Counted from the first letter of the stretch, positions 51,881 through 60,338 are shown. The stretch: DNA of 64,000 nucleotides from WLMZ01 sp963732585 (GCA_963732585.1 CAVSZY010000004.1:1054001-1118000), one strand, 5' to 3'. The notes: generated by a model not told the origin, from the letters alone. A program made the numbers and translations.

Positions 51881-52624
51881 GCAGCAGTCGATCAGCGAAG
51901 TCGCGTTGGCGATGATGTTCTGGGCGATGGCGATGAGCCGTGTCGTGGTGTCGCGATCTGGATTCGGGATGTCTTCTGGATATCGACCCGCAACAGCCCA
52001 CGGGCTGAGTTCGACGAGTTCATCCACGTGGAAGCGCACTGCTGCTTCGATTGGAAGTAGTGCGTGCAGTCGTTCGAGCGCGTGGCTACGTGGGAAGTCG
52101 ATGCCAACCGCGACGAGAACTGACTTGAGCGCTTTCTCTGCGGCCTGCTGAGCGTGGAAGCAAGCAGCCCAATTGACGCCGTGCGCACTGTGGGCGACGA
52201 GGCTGGCGACGGTGAGGTCACGGCGATACAGCCGGTGGCCATCACTTTGCACGGCGCGTTCGATGGTGCCGGCGATGGTTGCCCGGCTGTGCATGCGTTG
52301 TGGATCGGTGAACGCAACGTCAGCGGGCGCCGGCACATCCGTCGAGCGCGCTGCGCGCCGCTTGTGATCGAGCAGTGCAGGAACGTTGAGACGATCGAGG
52401 ACCACCAGGATGTCGATGTCGCTGTCGGGCGTGTCGTCTCCCCGAGCGACCGAGCCGTAAAGCCACACCTCGACCGGATCGAACTCTCGGACGAGGTCGA
52501 TGATGAGAAGCTTGCTCCAATACGCCAGATCGTGTCCGTTCCAGAACGCGCGGCCATCATCGAGGCCGTTTGACCACGCCCACTGTGGGATACGTTGGCC
52601 TGCATGGCTGATGATGTCACTCAT
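51878..52624 (-). CDS. MNT nucleotidyltransferase fused to HEPN domain
   Basis: The 248-residue protein joins a minimal nucleotidyltransferase domain (WLYGSVARGDDTPDSDIDIL: Gly57-Ser58 with Asp69 and Asp71) to a HEPN domain (about residues 130-235: GVNWAACFHAQQAAEKALKS and HALERLHALLPIEAA). These two are normally separate genes in the HEPN/MNT toxin-antitoxin system, where the MNT protein AMPylates the HEPN RNase. An R-x(4-6)-H RNase motif is not obvious in the HEPN part, so it may belong to the non-nuclease subgroup. The ATG at 52624 overlaps the divergent gene's start by 21 bases, which makes one of the two starts doubtful. Confidence 0.78.
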   Translation of the reverse strand: MSDIISHAGQRIPQWAWSNGLDDGRAFWNGHDLAYWSKLLIIDLVREFDPVEVWLYGSVARGDDTPDSDIDILVVLDRLNVPALLDHKRRAARSTDVPAPADVAFTDPQRMHSRATIAGTIERAVQSDGHRLYRRDLTVASLVAHSAHGVNWAACFHAQQAAEKALKSVLVAVGIDFPRSHALERLHALLPIEAAVRFHVDELVELSPWAVAGRYPEDIPNPDRDTTTRLIAIAQNIIANATSLIDCC

Positions 52625-54124
52625 TACGACGCCGTCGAGGCCTATTGCAACCAGCTGAGCTATCTCCCGGGCGAGACCGTTGAGCTACACGTTCGATGCG
52701 CGACGGCAACCTATGACCTCATCGTCGCCCGCTGGGGATCGGCAACGGTCTACAGCTGCGAAGCTCTCGCCGGAACGGTTCCGGTGACGCCACCAGACGC
52801 CGATGCCAACGGCTGTCGATGGCCGGTGGCGACAACGATTCCGGTCGGCAGCGACTGGTCGAGCGGCGTGTATCTGGTGACGTTACGGGCCCACGGCGCG
52901 GTCGAAGAACGCTCGATCGGCTATGCCATGTTCGTCGTCCGAGCGCCCCGGCCAACCGCCTCGACGCTGCTCGTGTTGGCAAGCAACACCTATAACGCCT
53001 ACAACAACTGGGGTGGGCGCAGCCTGTATACCGGCGGTCATCAGGTCAGCTTCGATCGTCCCTTCGGCCGCGGCATGTTGCTGCGACCGTCGACCGAGCG
53101 TGACGATCGCAAGTCACGCCCGTGCCTGCCCGGCGAGGAACCCGACGTCGATGGTGCGGTCTACCAGGAGTATCGCTTTGCCCACGGCTACCCCGGGTAC
53201 ATGTCCTCGTCCGGCTGGTTCACCTACGAGCGTCGATTCGTGGAATGGGCCATGGACAACGGAATTGTGCTTGACATCGCCGTCTCCAGCGACTTGGAAC
53301 GAGTTCCCGGGTTGACCGACGGCTACCGTTTGGTGCTCGGCGTCGGTCATGACGAATATTGGTCGGCTGGTCAGCGCGATGCCGTCGAGGGGTATGTTGC
53401 TGGCGGTGGAAATTACGCCAGCTTCTCGGGGAACACGATGTTCTGGCAGGTGCGTCTCAGCGATGGCGGCCGACGAATGACCTGCCACAAGTACAGCGCG
53501 CACCGCACTGATCCGGTGCTCGGCACCGATCAGCAACGCTCGATGTCAGGGCTGTGGTGCGACCCGCTTGTCGCTCGCCCGGAGTGGAGCTTTCTTGGCG
53601 GCGGATCGGCGTTCGGGCTGTACAGCCGCTTCGGCAGGGCGACGCCGCGGGCCAGCGGTGGCTTCACCGTCTACCGCGACGGCCATTGGCTGTTCGAAGG
53701 CACAGGGCTTCGATACGGCGACCAACTCGGCGCTGCCTACGGCGCGGTGGGCTACGAAACAGTCGGAGTGAAGTTGAACTTCGACGACGTCGGCTTGCCA
53801 ATCTCGTTGACCCCCGGGGCGCCCCCAACCGAGGTCGTCGCCTTTTCTCCGGCATCAAATCTGGGCGCGGGCGACTATCCGGCATCGGTCGCCGCCGGCG
53901 CAGATCAGTGCGACCTCGAGTTCATGGCCGAGCGACTGTACGGCGATCTCAGCGCCGAATCGCTGGCCAAAGTGCGCCACGGAAACGCGGCGATGCTTAC
54001 GTGTAGACCGTTTGGTGACAGCGGCGGCCAAGTCGTCACCATCGGCACCACCGACTGGGTTTACGCGCTGCCCGACCCCGCTGTCAGCCAGATCACCGCC
54101 AACGTGATCAACCGACTGAGCTGA
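52604..54124 (+). CDS. N,N-dimethylformamidase beta-subunit-like protein
   Basis: A 506-residue protein without a signal peptide. The N-terminal 120 residues look like a beta-sandwich (YDAVEAYCNQLSYLPGETVE, LHVRCATATYDLIVARWG). The large domain resembles the C-terminal domain of the dimethylformamidase large subunit: NTYNAYNNWGGRSLYTGG, SFDRPFGRGML, DLERVPGLTDGYRLVLGVGH, DEYWSAGQRDAVEGYVAGGG and YASFSGNTMFWQVRL. DMFase binds a mononuclear iron; its exact ligands I cannot assign here. No small alpha subunit is adjacent, so amidase activity on DMF is uncertain. It is divergent from the MNT-HEPN gene. Confidence 0.65.
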   Translation: MADDVTHYDAVEAYCNQLSYLPGETVELHVRCATATYDLIVARWGSATVYSCEALAGTVPVTPPDADANGCRWPVATTIPVGSDWSSGVYLVTLRAHGAVEERSIGYAMFVVRAPRPTASTLLVLASNTYNAYNNWGGRSLYTGGHQVSFDRPFGRGMLLRPSTERDDRKSRPCLPGEEPDVDGAVYQEYRFAHGYPGYMSSSGWFTYERRFVEWAMDNGIVLDIAVSSDLERVPGLTDGYRLVLGVGHDEYWSAGQRDAVEGYVAGGGNYASFSGNTMFWQVRLSDGGRRMTCHKYSAHRTDPVLGTDQQRSMSGLWCDPLVARPEWSFLGGGSAFGLYSRFGRATPRASGGFTVYRDGHWLFEGTGLRYGDQLGAAYGAVGYETVGVKLNFDDVGLPISLTPGAPPTEVVAFSPASNLGAGDYPASVAAGADQCDLEFMAERLYGDLSAESLAKVRHGNAAMLTCRPFGDSGGQVVTIGTTDWVYALPDPAVSQITANVINRLS

Positions 54125-54137
54125 ACAGCGGCACCAG

Positions 54138-54563
54138 CTATCGCCCGCGCCTGGCTCGTTTGGCGATGATCTGTTGGTGAACGCGGTTCAGTTGAGGTTT
54201 CGTCTCCGCTGGGAGTCGGCCGAGGCGAAGCGCCGCAAGCAGATAGACGTACATGTCGGCGCGAGCCTCGACGGCAACGATCTCGATGATCTCGATCGTC
54301 TCATCGAGAACTCGGTAGACGATGCGGTGTGACGGCGGGTTGCCGAGCCCAAAGTAGAGCTTTCGACAGTCGCTGAGATCTCCGGTCTTGGCCATGTCGT
54401 CGAGCGGCTCACCCTCGAGCCTGCCTACCTCAAGGTCGCGCGCCCGATGAAGCGCCAACACAGCCAACTGTGGGTCGTCGGTGGCCAACCGTTCGACATC
54501 GGCACGGGCCTGTTTGAGGAACTGGACCGGTCGTCGGGGCGCGGACGGAGTGATTGTGGACAC
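54138..54563 (-). CDS. RelE/ParE-type toxin
   Basis: A 141-residue protein from GTG 54563. The ParE/RelE-like core is RPVQFLKQARADVERLATDD, LEVGRLEGEPLDDMAKTGDL, SDCRKLYFGLGNPPSHRIVY and RVLDETIEIIEIVAVEARAD. The plasmid-type pattern of a basic strand followed by YRV is kept. A basic C-tail (QQIIAKRARRGR) extends beyond the usual length. It starts 16 bases after the antitoxin stop, forming an antitoxin-first operon. The target could be gyrase or the ribosome; sequence alone does not tell. Confidence 0.78.
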   Translation of the reverse strand: MSTITPSAPRRPVQFLKQARADVERLATDDPQLAVLALHRARDLEVGRLEGEPLDDMAKTGDLSDCRKLYFGLGNPPSHRIVYRVLDETIEIIEIVAVEARADMYVYLLAALRLGRLPAETKPQLNRVHQQIIAKRARRGR

Positions 54564-54579
54564 TGCGGTACAACGGCGC

Positions 54580-54870
54580 TCAGAGACCGAAGCCGAGCGA
54601 TTCGGCGACCTCGTCGATGCTGTAGCGAGTGCCGTCGTCGGCACCGAGACGTTCGCGAAGACGCGCCGCGATCACCAGGTCCTCGATAATCGGATCGAGG
54701 TACTCGATGAGCTCATAGGGCACGACGGCTGCCTCAGGCACGCGACGGCTGCCGAACACGACCAGGCCTGCGGCCGCGCCATGTTCACGGAATCCCGCAG
54801 TGATCTGGGTCAACGAGGCGCGCGCCTCGCTGGTTGGCAAGACTTCGGACGGGAGCAAATGCGTGGACAT
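54580..54870 (-). CDS. Phd/YefM-like antitoxin
   Basis: The 96-residue protein begins MSTHLLPSEVLPTSEARASL TQ and has the Phd/YefM N-terminal DNA-binding fold followed by VVFGSRRVPEAAVVPYELIE. The C-terminal half is acidic (PIIEDLVIAARLRERLGADD) and would wrap the toxin. It precedes the ParE-type gene in the same operon. The palindrome GTACAT-N4-ATGTAC at 54905-54920, 35 bases upstream of its ATG, is the likely autoregulatory operator. Confidence 0.75.
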   Translation of the reverse strand: MSTHLLPSEVLPTSEARASLTQITAGFREHGAAAGLVVFGSRRVPEAAVVPYELIEYLDPIIEDLVIAARLRERLGADDGTRYSIDEVAESLGFGL

Positions 54871-54904
54871 CGGGGTTGATCATAACGCAGTCAGGGGCCT
54901 ACTT

Positions 54905-54920
54905 GTACATGTTTATGTAC
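54905..54920. promoter_or_regulatory. Operator-like palindrome of the ParE-type TA operon
   Basis: GTACAT at 54905-54910 and ATGTAC at 54915-54920 are perfect 6-base arms around GTTT. The site lies 35 bases upstream of the antitoxin ATG in a locally AT-rich stretch, where antitoxin autorepression usually acts. Confidence 0.5.
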
Positions 54921-55016
54921 GTGATTCAGCAAGAAGATGCTGAGGAACTCGAAGCGGTTTGACAGAGAGGCCATCCCCGGTATCGCCTCCGAACGGCACT
55001 ATGACAAACTAAACGC

Positions 55017-56326
55017 ATGGCCGGCGGAGAACTCACAATCGAACGTCTGCAAGCACTTAGCTTAGAGACCTTGGCTATCTCACCGACGACACCGCTGGAA
55101 ACCTTGCCGTCGCTATTGCTAGTGCCCTTGACCTGGACGTCAGCAAGCACTCTGGCACCGCTCTCGACCTTGGCCTTGCCGCTGACCTGGCTAGCGCTCT
55201 AGATTCCGACGTTGCCGATTGGCGTATTCGTAATCGAGTTGTTCATCTGGCGAGCGCCCTTGCCATTGCCAGTGATAGGGATGGGGCGCGGGAACGAGCC
55301 AGGAAACGGGCCCGCGATAGCGCTAGCGCCGGTGCGAGCGCGAAGGCACTTGACCGTGCCCTTGACGGTGCAATTGCCATCGCTCCTGACCTAGCTGCCG
55401 ACCTAGCCTGTTCGCTGTCCTCCACCGGCGACCTTGCCGCTGCCAATCTTGCTGCGGCTATCCGGGGGCTGGTGCTGCTTGCCGTCCTACCGTTCAGAGA
55501 TGGAACCGGACACGATTCGGATGAAGACGTCTCGGTTCTCGAGCGAGAGGGAATCCTTCTGAGTCCTTCAGCGGAAGAAACGTTCTACTACGAAGACGTC
55601 TGGTCTCTCGTCGAGCGCGCCGTAAGCACTCACAACTTACCTCAAGAAATCGAAGAGGACCTACGGCTTATCAACAAGATGATCATTGATTGTCGGCAGA
55701 TGGCCACTGACCCCGGAGACGATCTCTACGAGAATCTATGCCGGAAACTGGACCTGCTCCTGCCGAGTGTTCTGTCAGTGCTAAACCCGGGGCAACAGCT
55801 ACCGGCTCTCAAAGCTCTTCGGTCAGCAGCTAATGGCGCACCCGAGGAAGAACAGCTTCATGCCATCAACGAGGGCTTCAGCATCGCAGCTGCGATGCTG
55901 AGAGGAGTCGCCGAAGACCTACCGAAGCAGTCGCTTCCGCCTTACGCACCGAATATTACGGCACGCGTTGAAAGGTCTACGGAGCGCCTGAAGCAAACAA
56001 TCCCGGCGTTCGAGAACTGGTTCGAGCAGGCTGGCAGATTTTTGCAATTACCCGTGTCCAGAGCGGCGATCGCCGGAGGCCAATGGGTCGCCGCCACGGC
56101 AGTCGGCACCAATCTTCAGATCGCACTCGCCGACGGAGATATTCCACAACTCCCGCAGGGCGGTCTCCGCATAGCAACCTCGGCTCTCCTCTCCGGTTTG
56201 ATCCTCAAATGGATCTATAGCCGCCGCCGAAAGGGGGCGGACCACTTGCCCGGCATCCCGCAACCACCACGCGATAGAGCCCCGACCAACGAGAAGCATC
56301 CGAACGGGACAGACGCCACCTGCTAG
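55017..56326 (+). CDS. Unrecognised A/L/D-rich helical protein, possibly frameshifted near 55060
   Basis: A start at ATG 55017 reads MAGGELTIERLQALSLETLA; the frame that carries the main protein is open from about 55062. It begins LRDLGYLTDDTAGNLAVAIA and continues with repetitive Ala/Leu/Asp helix (SALDLDVSKHSGTALDLGLA, KARDSASAGASAKALDRALD) resembling the tails of some NACHT/STAND proteins. About 280 residues of more ordinary protein follow (VWSLVERAVSTHNLPQEIEE, IPAFENWFEQAGRFLQLPVS), then a possible membrane helix (IATSALLSGLILKWIY) and a basic end. One missing base near 55060 would join the two frames. Otherwise the start is GTG 55472. TTGACA (54959-54964) with TATCGC 16 bases on is a weak promoter candidate. 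Confidence 0.5.
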
Positions 56327-56499
56327 CAAATCACACCATCCAAGCGGCCGGCCAGCCAGCCGCCAGAATCGTAGACGGGTGATCAGCCGATTCGCCATCG
56401 GTGGTCAGTCCAGAGGGACCCCGCGTCCGGACAATCGCCGACAGATTAGTGGACTCACGGGCGGGGTTACCGCCGCCTCACCGTTGAGCTCTGATTCTC

Positions 56500-56895
56500 T
56501 CAGCGAGCGAACGATTCGATGATCGCGCTGTGGCCGTTTGCGCCTGCGAGGCGACGGTCGCAGGTCACAAGTGCCAGGCCGAGGGTCTCGGCCAGCGCCA
56601 CGAATTGCGCGTCGTAGGCGGTGATCGATGGCCGCAGCGCCCACACCCGGTCGGTCTGCGGGTAGTGCGGGTAGCGATGCAAGGGCAGTTGGCTGAAACG
56701 CTGACGGGCGATGTGGGCCTGAAGATCGCTGATCAACCCGGCACCGACCAGTTTGCGCACTACGGCCAGAAACTCGACATCGATCAGGTGGGGAACATGC
56801 ATTTCGCGAACCGAGGCCAGTCGGGAGAACAGCGGCTGATTAACCGGGGACTCGACAAGCAGATCGACGATCGCCGAGGTGTCGACAACGATCAC
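56500..56895 (-). CDS. vapC: VapC-type PIN-domain ribonuclease toxin
   Basis: A 131-residue PIN domain with the full acidic set: Asp5 (MIVVDTSAIVD), Glu41 (LIDVEFLAVV), Asp95 (ITAYDAQFVALAE) and Asp113 (VTCDRRLAG). It should cleave specific RNAs when freed from its antitoxin. GTG 56895 overlaps the antitoxin stop as GTGA. The 170 bases between it and the upstream-strand unknown gene hold nothing I recognise. Confidence 0.9.
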   Translation of the reverse strand: MIVVDTSAIVDLLVESPVNQPLFSRLASVREMHVPHLIDVEFLAVVRKLVGAGLISDLQAHIARQRFSQLPLHRYPHYPQTDRVWALRPSITAYDAQFVALAETLGLALVTCDRRLAGANGHSAIIESFAR

Positions 56896-57128
56896 TCAGC
56901 GTCCGACGCATCTCGCAGCTCGCGCAAGGCCTGCACCGCGGTTCCGGGGGCGACACCCCAGCCGCGGCTATCGGCCCATTCGAGGACATCGGCGAGTGGC
57001 GGACGCTCGGCGATTCGTGATGCTTCGCGAAGCATGTAATCCGACAGCGACAGCCCAGCGGACGCGGCTCTGGTGCGAAGGGCGGCATGCACCGAATCGG
57101 GGACCTCGCGGATCTGAATGGTCTTCAC
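56892..57128 (-). CDS. vapB: VapB/FitA-type ribbon-helix-helix antitoxin
   Basis: A 78-residue protein from GTG 57128. The ribbon-helix-helix is KTIQIREVPDSVHAALRTRA and SAGLSLSDYMLREASRIAER, as in FitA. The C-terminal part (LADVLEWADSRGWGVAPGTA) would block the PIN active site. It is the first gene of the operon. The perfect palindrome at 57140-57176, which starts 12 bases upstream, is the expected operator for a dimer-of-dimers complex. Confidence 0.85.
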   Translation of the reverse strand: MKTIQIREVPDSVHAALRTRAASAGLSLSDYMLREASRIAERPPLADVLEWADSRGWGVAPGTAVQALRELRDASDAE

Positions 57129-57139
57129 GCCCCCACCGT

Positions 57140-57176
57140 ACACCCAATCTGCATGTCAAACATGCAGATTGGGTGT
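57140..57176. promoter_or_regulatory. Perfect 17-base-arm palindrome, vapBC operator
   Basis: ACACCCAATCTGCATGT (57140-57156) is exactly complementary to ACATGCAGATTGGGTGT (57160-57176) around a 3-base centre (CAA). It begins 12 bases upstream of the vapB start. It also lies 16 bases past the end of the acyl-CoA-dehydrogenase-like gene on the same strand, so as RNA it could fold as a hairpin and end that message too. Confidence 0.75.
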
Positions 57177-57191
57177 CACTGGCATCGGGAT

Positions 57192-58418
57192 CTACGTAGC
57201 GGTGTCTGGGGCCTCCGGGTACAACCGGCAGCGGCCGAGTCGTTCGAGGCACACCTCGGCGCTCCATGGCAACATCGTCGCCCCCAGCCGCGAGTCGCGA
57301 TACATCCGCTCCAGTGGCAAGGTCTTGAGCATCGACTGCCCGCCGCACACTTTGATCGCCAACGAGGCGACGTCGGCAGCGTTGTCCATCACCGTCGCCG
57401 CCGCCGCCCACCCGGTGACCAATTCATCCTCTGTCGGGTCGAGCACGGCGTTGTCGATCGCCGCGTAGAGCAGCGCCCGCGACTGCTCATAGCGCAGGTT
57501 CATCGTCGCCCAGCCGGCTTGCTTGACCGGATGATCACGGCGGGCACCGGCGGCTTGCCCGGGAAGTTCGCCGCGCAGGTAGGCGCCGGCGACGTCGAGC
57601 ACACCCTGGGTCAAGCCCAAGTAGGCGGGACACAGCGACAGGAACAACCACGGAAAACGCAACGCAGCCTGGTTATAGGTGCCGACTGGCATCCATTCGT
57701 TGTCGGTCGGCACGAACACATCGTTCATCAACAACGTCCGCGAGACGGTGCCGCGCATGCCCAACGGATCCCAGTCGTCGACGATCTGCACCCCGTTGCC
57801 GTCGGCGGGCACGCCGAGCAGGCGCACCTGGTCCTCACCGGGGACCATGCACGTGACGTTGTAAAACGTGGCCGCGCCGGACAGCGAAGCGAAAATCTTG
57901 CGGCCCGTCACCAACCATCCACCATCGACGGGCACGGCCCGCGTGCTCACCCCTGCCGTCGCCCCGATGGCGATCCCCTCCGAAAACGGCTGGCTGTGGA
58001 TGTCGCCGTGTTCGACCACACCTCGAAACATCTGCGTGCGGATTCGCTCGTGCTCGGCGCGTGCCTGTTCGGGAAGATCGAGCAGATCTGCGACCTGCCC
58101 ACACCACAACATGGTCGCGTTGTGCATGTTGAAGGTCAGCGCTGTCGCCCCGCAATAGCGGCCGATCTCGGCGCTCAAACGCACGTAGTCGGCGTAGCTC
58201 GCACCGAGCCCTCCATGCTCGGTCGGCACGCACGCCGCCAGCAGGCCGAGACGGCGAAAGTCGGCGAAGTTCTCGTGCGGGAAGCTGGCCTGGCGGTCGT
58301 AGATCACCGCCCGTTCGCGCATCTGTTCGGCGATGCTGCGCACCCGTTGCACCAGATCATCACGAAGCGGATGATGGGCAGGGCGGTGGGCGGCTGATGC
58401 ACTCGATGTCGCAGTCAC
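57192..58418 (-). CDS. Acyl-CoA dehydrogenase-family flavoprotein
   Basis: The 408-residue protein has the family fold: helical N-terminus (LVQRVRSIAEQMRERAVIYD), mid-domain FAD contacts (GRYCGATALTFNMHNATMLW, LVTGRKIFASLSGAATFYNV) and C-terminal bundle (LAIKVCGGQSMLKTLPLERM, YRDSRLGATMLPWSAEVCLE). The catalytic glutamate of classical dehydrogenases is not obvious at the usual end position, so it could be a flavin monooxygenase of the same fold, as used on aromatic or N-heterocyclic rings. GTG 58418 begins VTATSSASAAHRPAHHPLRD. It diverges by 24 bases from the NicD-like gene, so they probably share regulation. Confidence 0.78.
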   Translation of the reverse strand: MTATSSASAAHRPAHHPLRDDLVQRVRSIAEQMRERAVIYDRQASFPHENFADFRRLGLLAACVPTEHGGLGASYADYVRLSAEIGRYCGATALTFNMHNATMLWCGQVADLLDLPEQARAEHERIRTQMFRGVVEHGDIHSQPFSEGIAIGATAGVSTRAVPVDGGWLVTGRKIFASLSGAATFYNVTCMVPGEDQVRLLGVPADGNGVQIVDDWDPLGMRGTVSRTLLMNDVFVPTDNEWMPVGTYNQAALRFPWLFLSLCPAYLGLTQGVLDVAGAYLRGELPGQAAGARRDHPVKQAGWATMNLRYEQSRALLYAAIDNAVLDPTEDELVTGWAAAATVMDNAADVASLAIKVCGGQSMLKTLPLERMYRDSRLGATMLPWSAEVCLERLGRCRLYPEAPDTAT

Positions 58419-58442
58419 AAACGCGAATCCTACGATGTGCCG

Positions 58443-59270
58443 ATGATCGACGACCAAGGCACTCTGTTCAGCTGGCGCAGCGCCGGTGATCGCGGCGTCG
58501 AGCGGGGCGACGGACCGCTCCCGGTGCTGCTGTTGCACGGGCTGATGGGCAGTCGCCGGTCGTGGCAACGCCAACTCGAGCACTTCGCCGCCGAGCGGTT
58601 CGCCGCCGCGTGGGACGCTCCCGGTTATGGGGCATCGGCGCCGCTCGATGCCGACCTTCGCAGCTTCGCCGGTTATGCCGAGGCGTTGCTGCGCTGGGCC
58701 GACGAACTGAACGTCGAGAGATTTCATCTCGTTGGACTGTCGTTCGGGGGCATGATCGCCCAACACGTCGCCCGTCGCGAACCTGACCGGCTGGCCAGCC
58801 TGTCGTTGCTGGCCACCAGTCCCAAGTTCGGACTCGATGGTGTGACCACCCCCGATGGCTGGCGGGCGGCAAGGTTGGCGGCCCTCGACGGCGGTCAACA
58901 ACCGTCGGACTTCGCCCCGCACGTGATGCGCTCGATCAGCGGCCCGAACATCTCCGCCGAGGCCCTCGCCGGGCAGATGCGCGCCGCCGACCTCGTCAAC
59001 GCCGACGGGCTGCGCATCGCCATCGACGTCTTGATCACCAACGACACCCGAGCGATGTTGGCCGAGATCGCCGTGCCCACGCTGTGCTTGGTCGGCGAAC
59101 TCGACGAGGAAACCCCGCCCGCCTACGCGCGGGTCATTGCCGATGGGATTCCTGCCGCCCGCTTGGTGGTCATCGCCGGCGCAGGGCACCTGCTCAACGC
59201 CGAAGCGCCGGTCGAGGTCAACGGCCAACTTGGCGAGCACTTCGCCACCTGCGAGCATCTGGCCCGATGA
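58443..59270 (+). CDS. Alpha/beta hydrolase, NicD-like (N-formylmaleamate deformylase candidate)
   Basis: The 275-residue hydrolase has the oxyanion loop LLLHGLMGSRRSW, nucleophile elbow LVGLSFGGMIA (Ser100), acid LVGELDEETP and histidine VIAGAGHLLNAEAP. Its stop overlaps the start of the NicX homologue as ATGA. In the nicotinate pathway NicX opens 2,5-dihydroxypyridine to N-formylmaleamate and NicD, an alpha/beta hydrolase, removes the formyl group. This linkage makes the NicD role likely. On sequence alone many substrates are possible. GTG 58437 is an alternative start two codons earlier. Confidence 0.78.
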   Translation: MIDDQGTLFSWRSAGDRGVERGDGPLPVLLLHGLMGSRRSWQRQLEHFAAERFAAAWDAPGYGASAPLDADLRSFAGYAEALLRWADELNVERFHLVGLSFGGMIAQHVARREPDRLASLSLLATSPKFGLDGVTTPDGWRAARLAALDGGQQPSDFAPHVMRSISGPNISAEALAGQMRAADLVNADGLRIAIDVLITNDTRAMLAEIAVPTLCLVGELDEETPPAYARVIADGIPAARLVVIAGAGHLLNAEAPVEVNGQLGEHFATCEHLAR

Positions 59271-60289
59271 ACGAGACCACGGAATGGCGCTATATCGAAG
59301 CCTTCGCCGCCCACCTCGCCCGCTGCCAACTGAGCGCCGGCGAGACGGTGGTGATTCTCAGCGAAACCCAAAGCCGCGCCGCATTGGTGCTGACGGCACG
59401 GTTGGCGGCGCAATCGCTCGGCGCTCAGGTGCTCGACATCGTCGTGCCAACGCCCGCGTCGACACACCCCGTGCCGATTCGCTCCACCGGCGCCTCGCAG
59501 GCAATCGCTGGCAACCGGGTGACGATCGCCGCGCTCTCCTGTGCCGACTTGGTCATCGACTGCACCGTCGAAGGGTTGCTCCACGCCCCTGAACTCGCAG
59601 CGATCCTTGGCGGGGGAGCCAGGGTATTGATGGTCTCCAACGAGCACCCCGACACCTTCGACCGTCTCGGCTGGGACGACGAACTGCCGACCAGGGTGCA
59701 GGCCGCACATGCTCGACTGCGCAGCGCCGAGACGATGCACGTGACCAGTGCCCATGGCACCGACCTCACCGTCAACCTCGCCGGCGGGTTCAGCGCCGGA
59801 TCAACCGGGCTCACCGCCGGGCCAGGGTCGATTGCCCACTGGCCTGGCGGCCTGGTGCTCACCTTCCCTGCGGCGCACAGCGTCAACGGCACGATCGTGC
59901 TCGCACCTGGCGACGCCAACCTGACCTTTGGGCGCTACATCGAGCAGGCGATCACGCTTTCCATCGTCGACGATTACATCGTCGAGATCACCGGTGACGG
60001 TGTCGATGCCCGACTGTTCCGCAGCTACCTGGCTGCGTTCGACGACCGTGACGCCTACGCCACCAGCCATGTCGGCTGGGGGCTGAATCGGGCCTCGCGC
60101 TGGGAGGTGCTCGAGCTGTACGACAAGCGCGAACTGTGGGGCACTGAACTGCGGGCGCTCGATGGCAGCTTTCTGTATTCGACGGGTGCCAATGAAACCG
60201 CCGGACGCTTCGGTGCCGGGCACTTCGATCTGCCGATGATGGGCTGCACCATCACCCTCGACGGCGAGATCATCGTGCCCGGACCGTAA
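59267..60289 (+). CDS. 2,5-dihydroxypyridine 5,6-dioxygenase-like (NicX family)
   Basis: The 340-residue M29-peptidase-fold protein matches the NicX family along its length: SAETMHVTSAHGTDLTVNLA, PGSIAHWPGGLVLTF, ATSHVGWGLNRASRW, ALDGSFLYSTGANE and AGHFDLPMMGCTITLDG. The iron ligands of NicX (His265, His318, Asp320 in Pseudomonas) have clear counterparts: His268, His319 and Asp321. It should therefore cleave a dihydroxypyridine ring with O2 in the cytosol. The gene is coupled to the NicD-like hydrolase. No nicC, nicE or nicF relative is visible in the window, so the starting compound is open. Confidence 0.82.
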   Translation: MNETTEWRYIEAFAAHLARCQLSAGETVVILSETQSRAALVLTARLAAQSLGAQVLDIVVPTPASTHPVPIRSTGASQAIAGNRVTIAALSCADLVIDCTVEGLLHAPELAAILGGGARVLMVSNEHPDTFDRLGWDDELPTRVQAAHARLRSAETMHVTSAHGTDLTVNLAGGFSAGSTGLTAGPGSIAHWPGGLVLTFPAAHSVNGTIVLAPGDANLTFGRYIEQAITLSIVDDYIVEITGDGVDARLFRSYLAAFDDRDAYATSHVGWGLNRASRWEVLELYDKRELWGTELRALDGSFLYSTGANETAGRFGAGHFDLPMMGCTITLDGEIIVPGP

Positions 60290-60338
60290 CGGGTACGCGA
60301 CGTTGATCCTCTAGCGCACCGAGTTCGGCCAGGTATTG

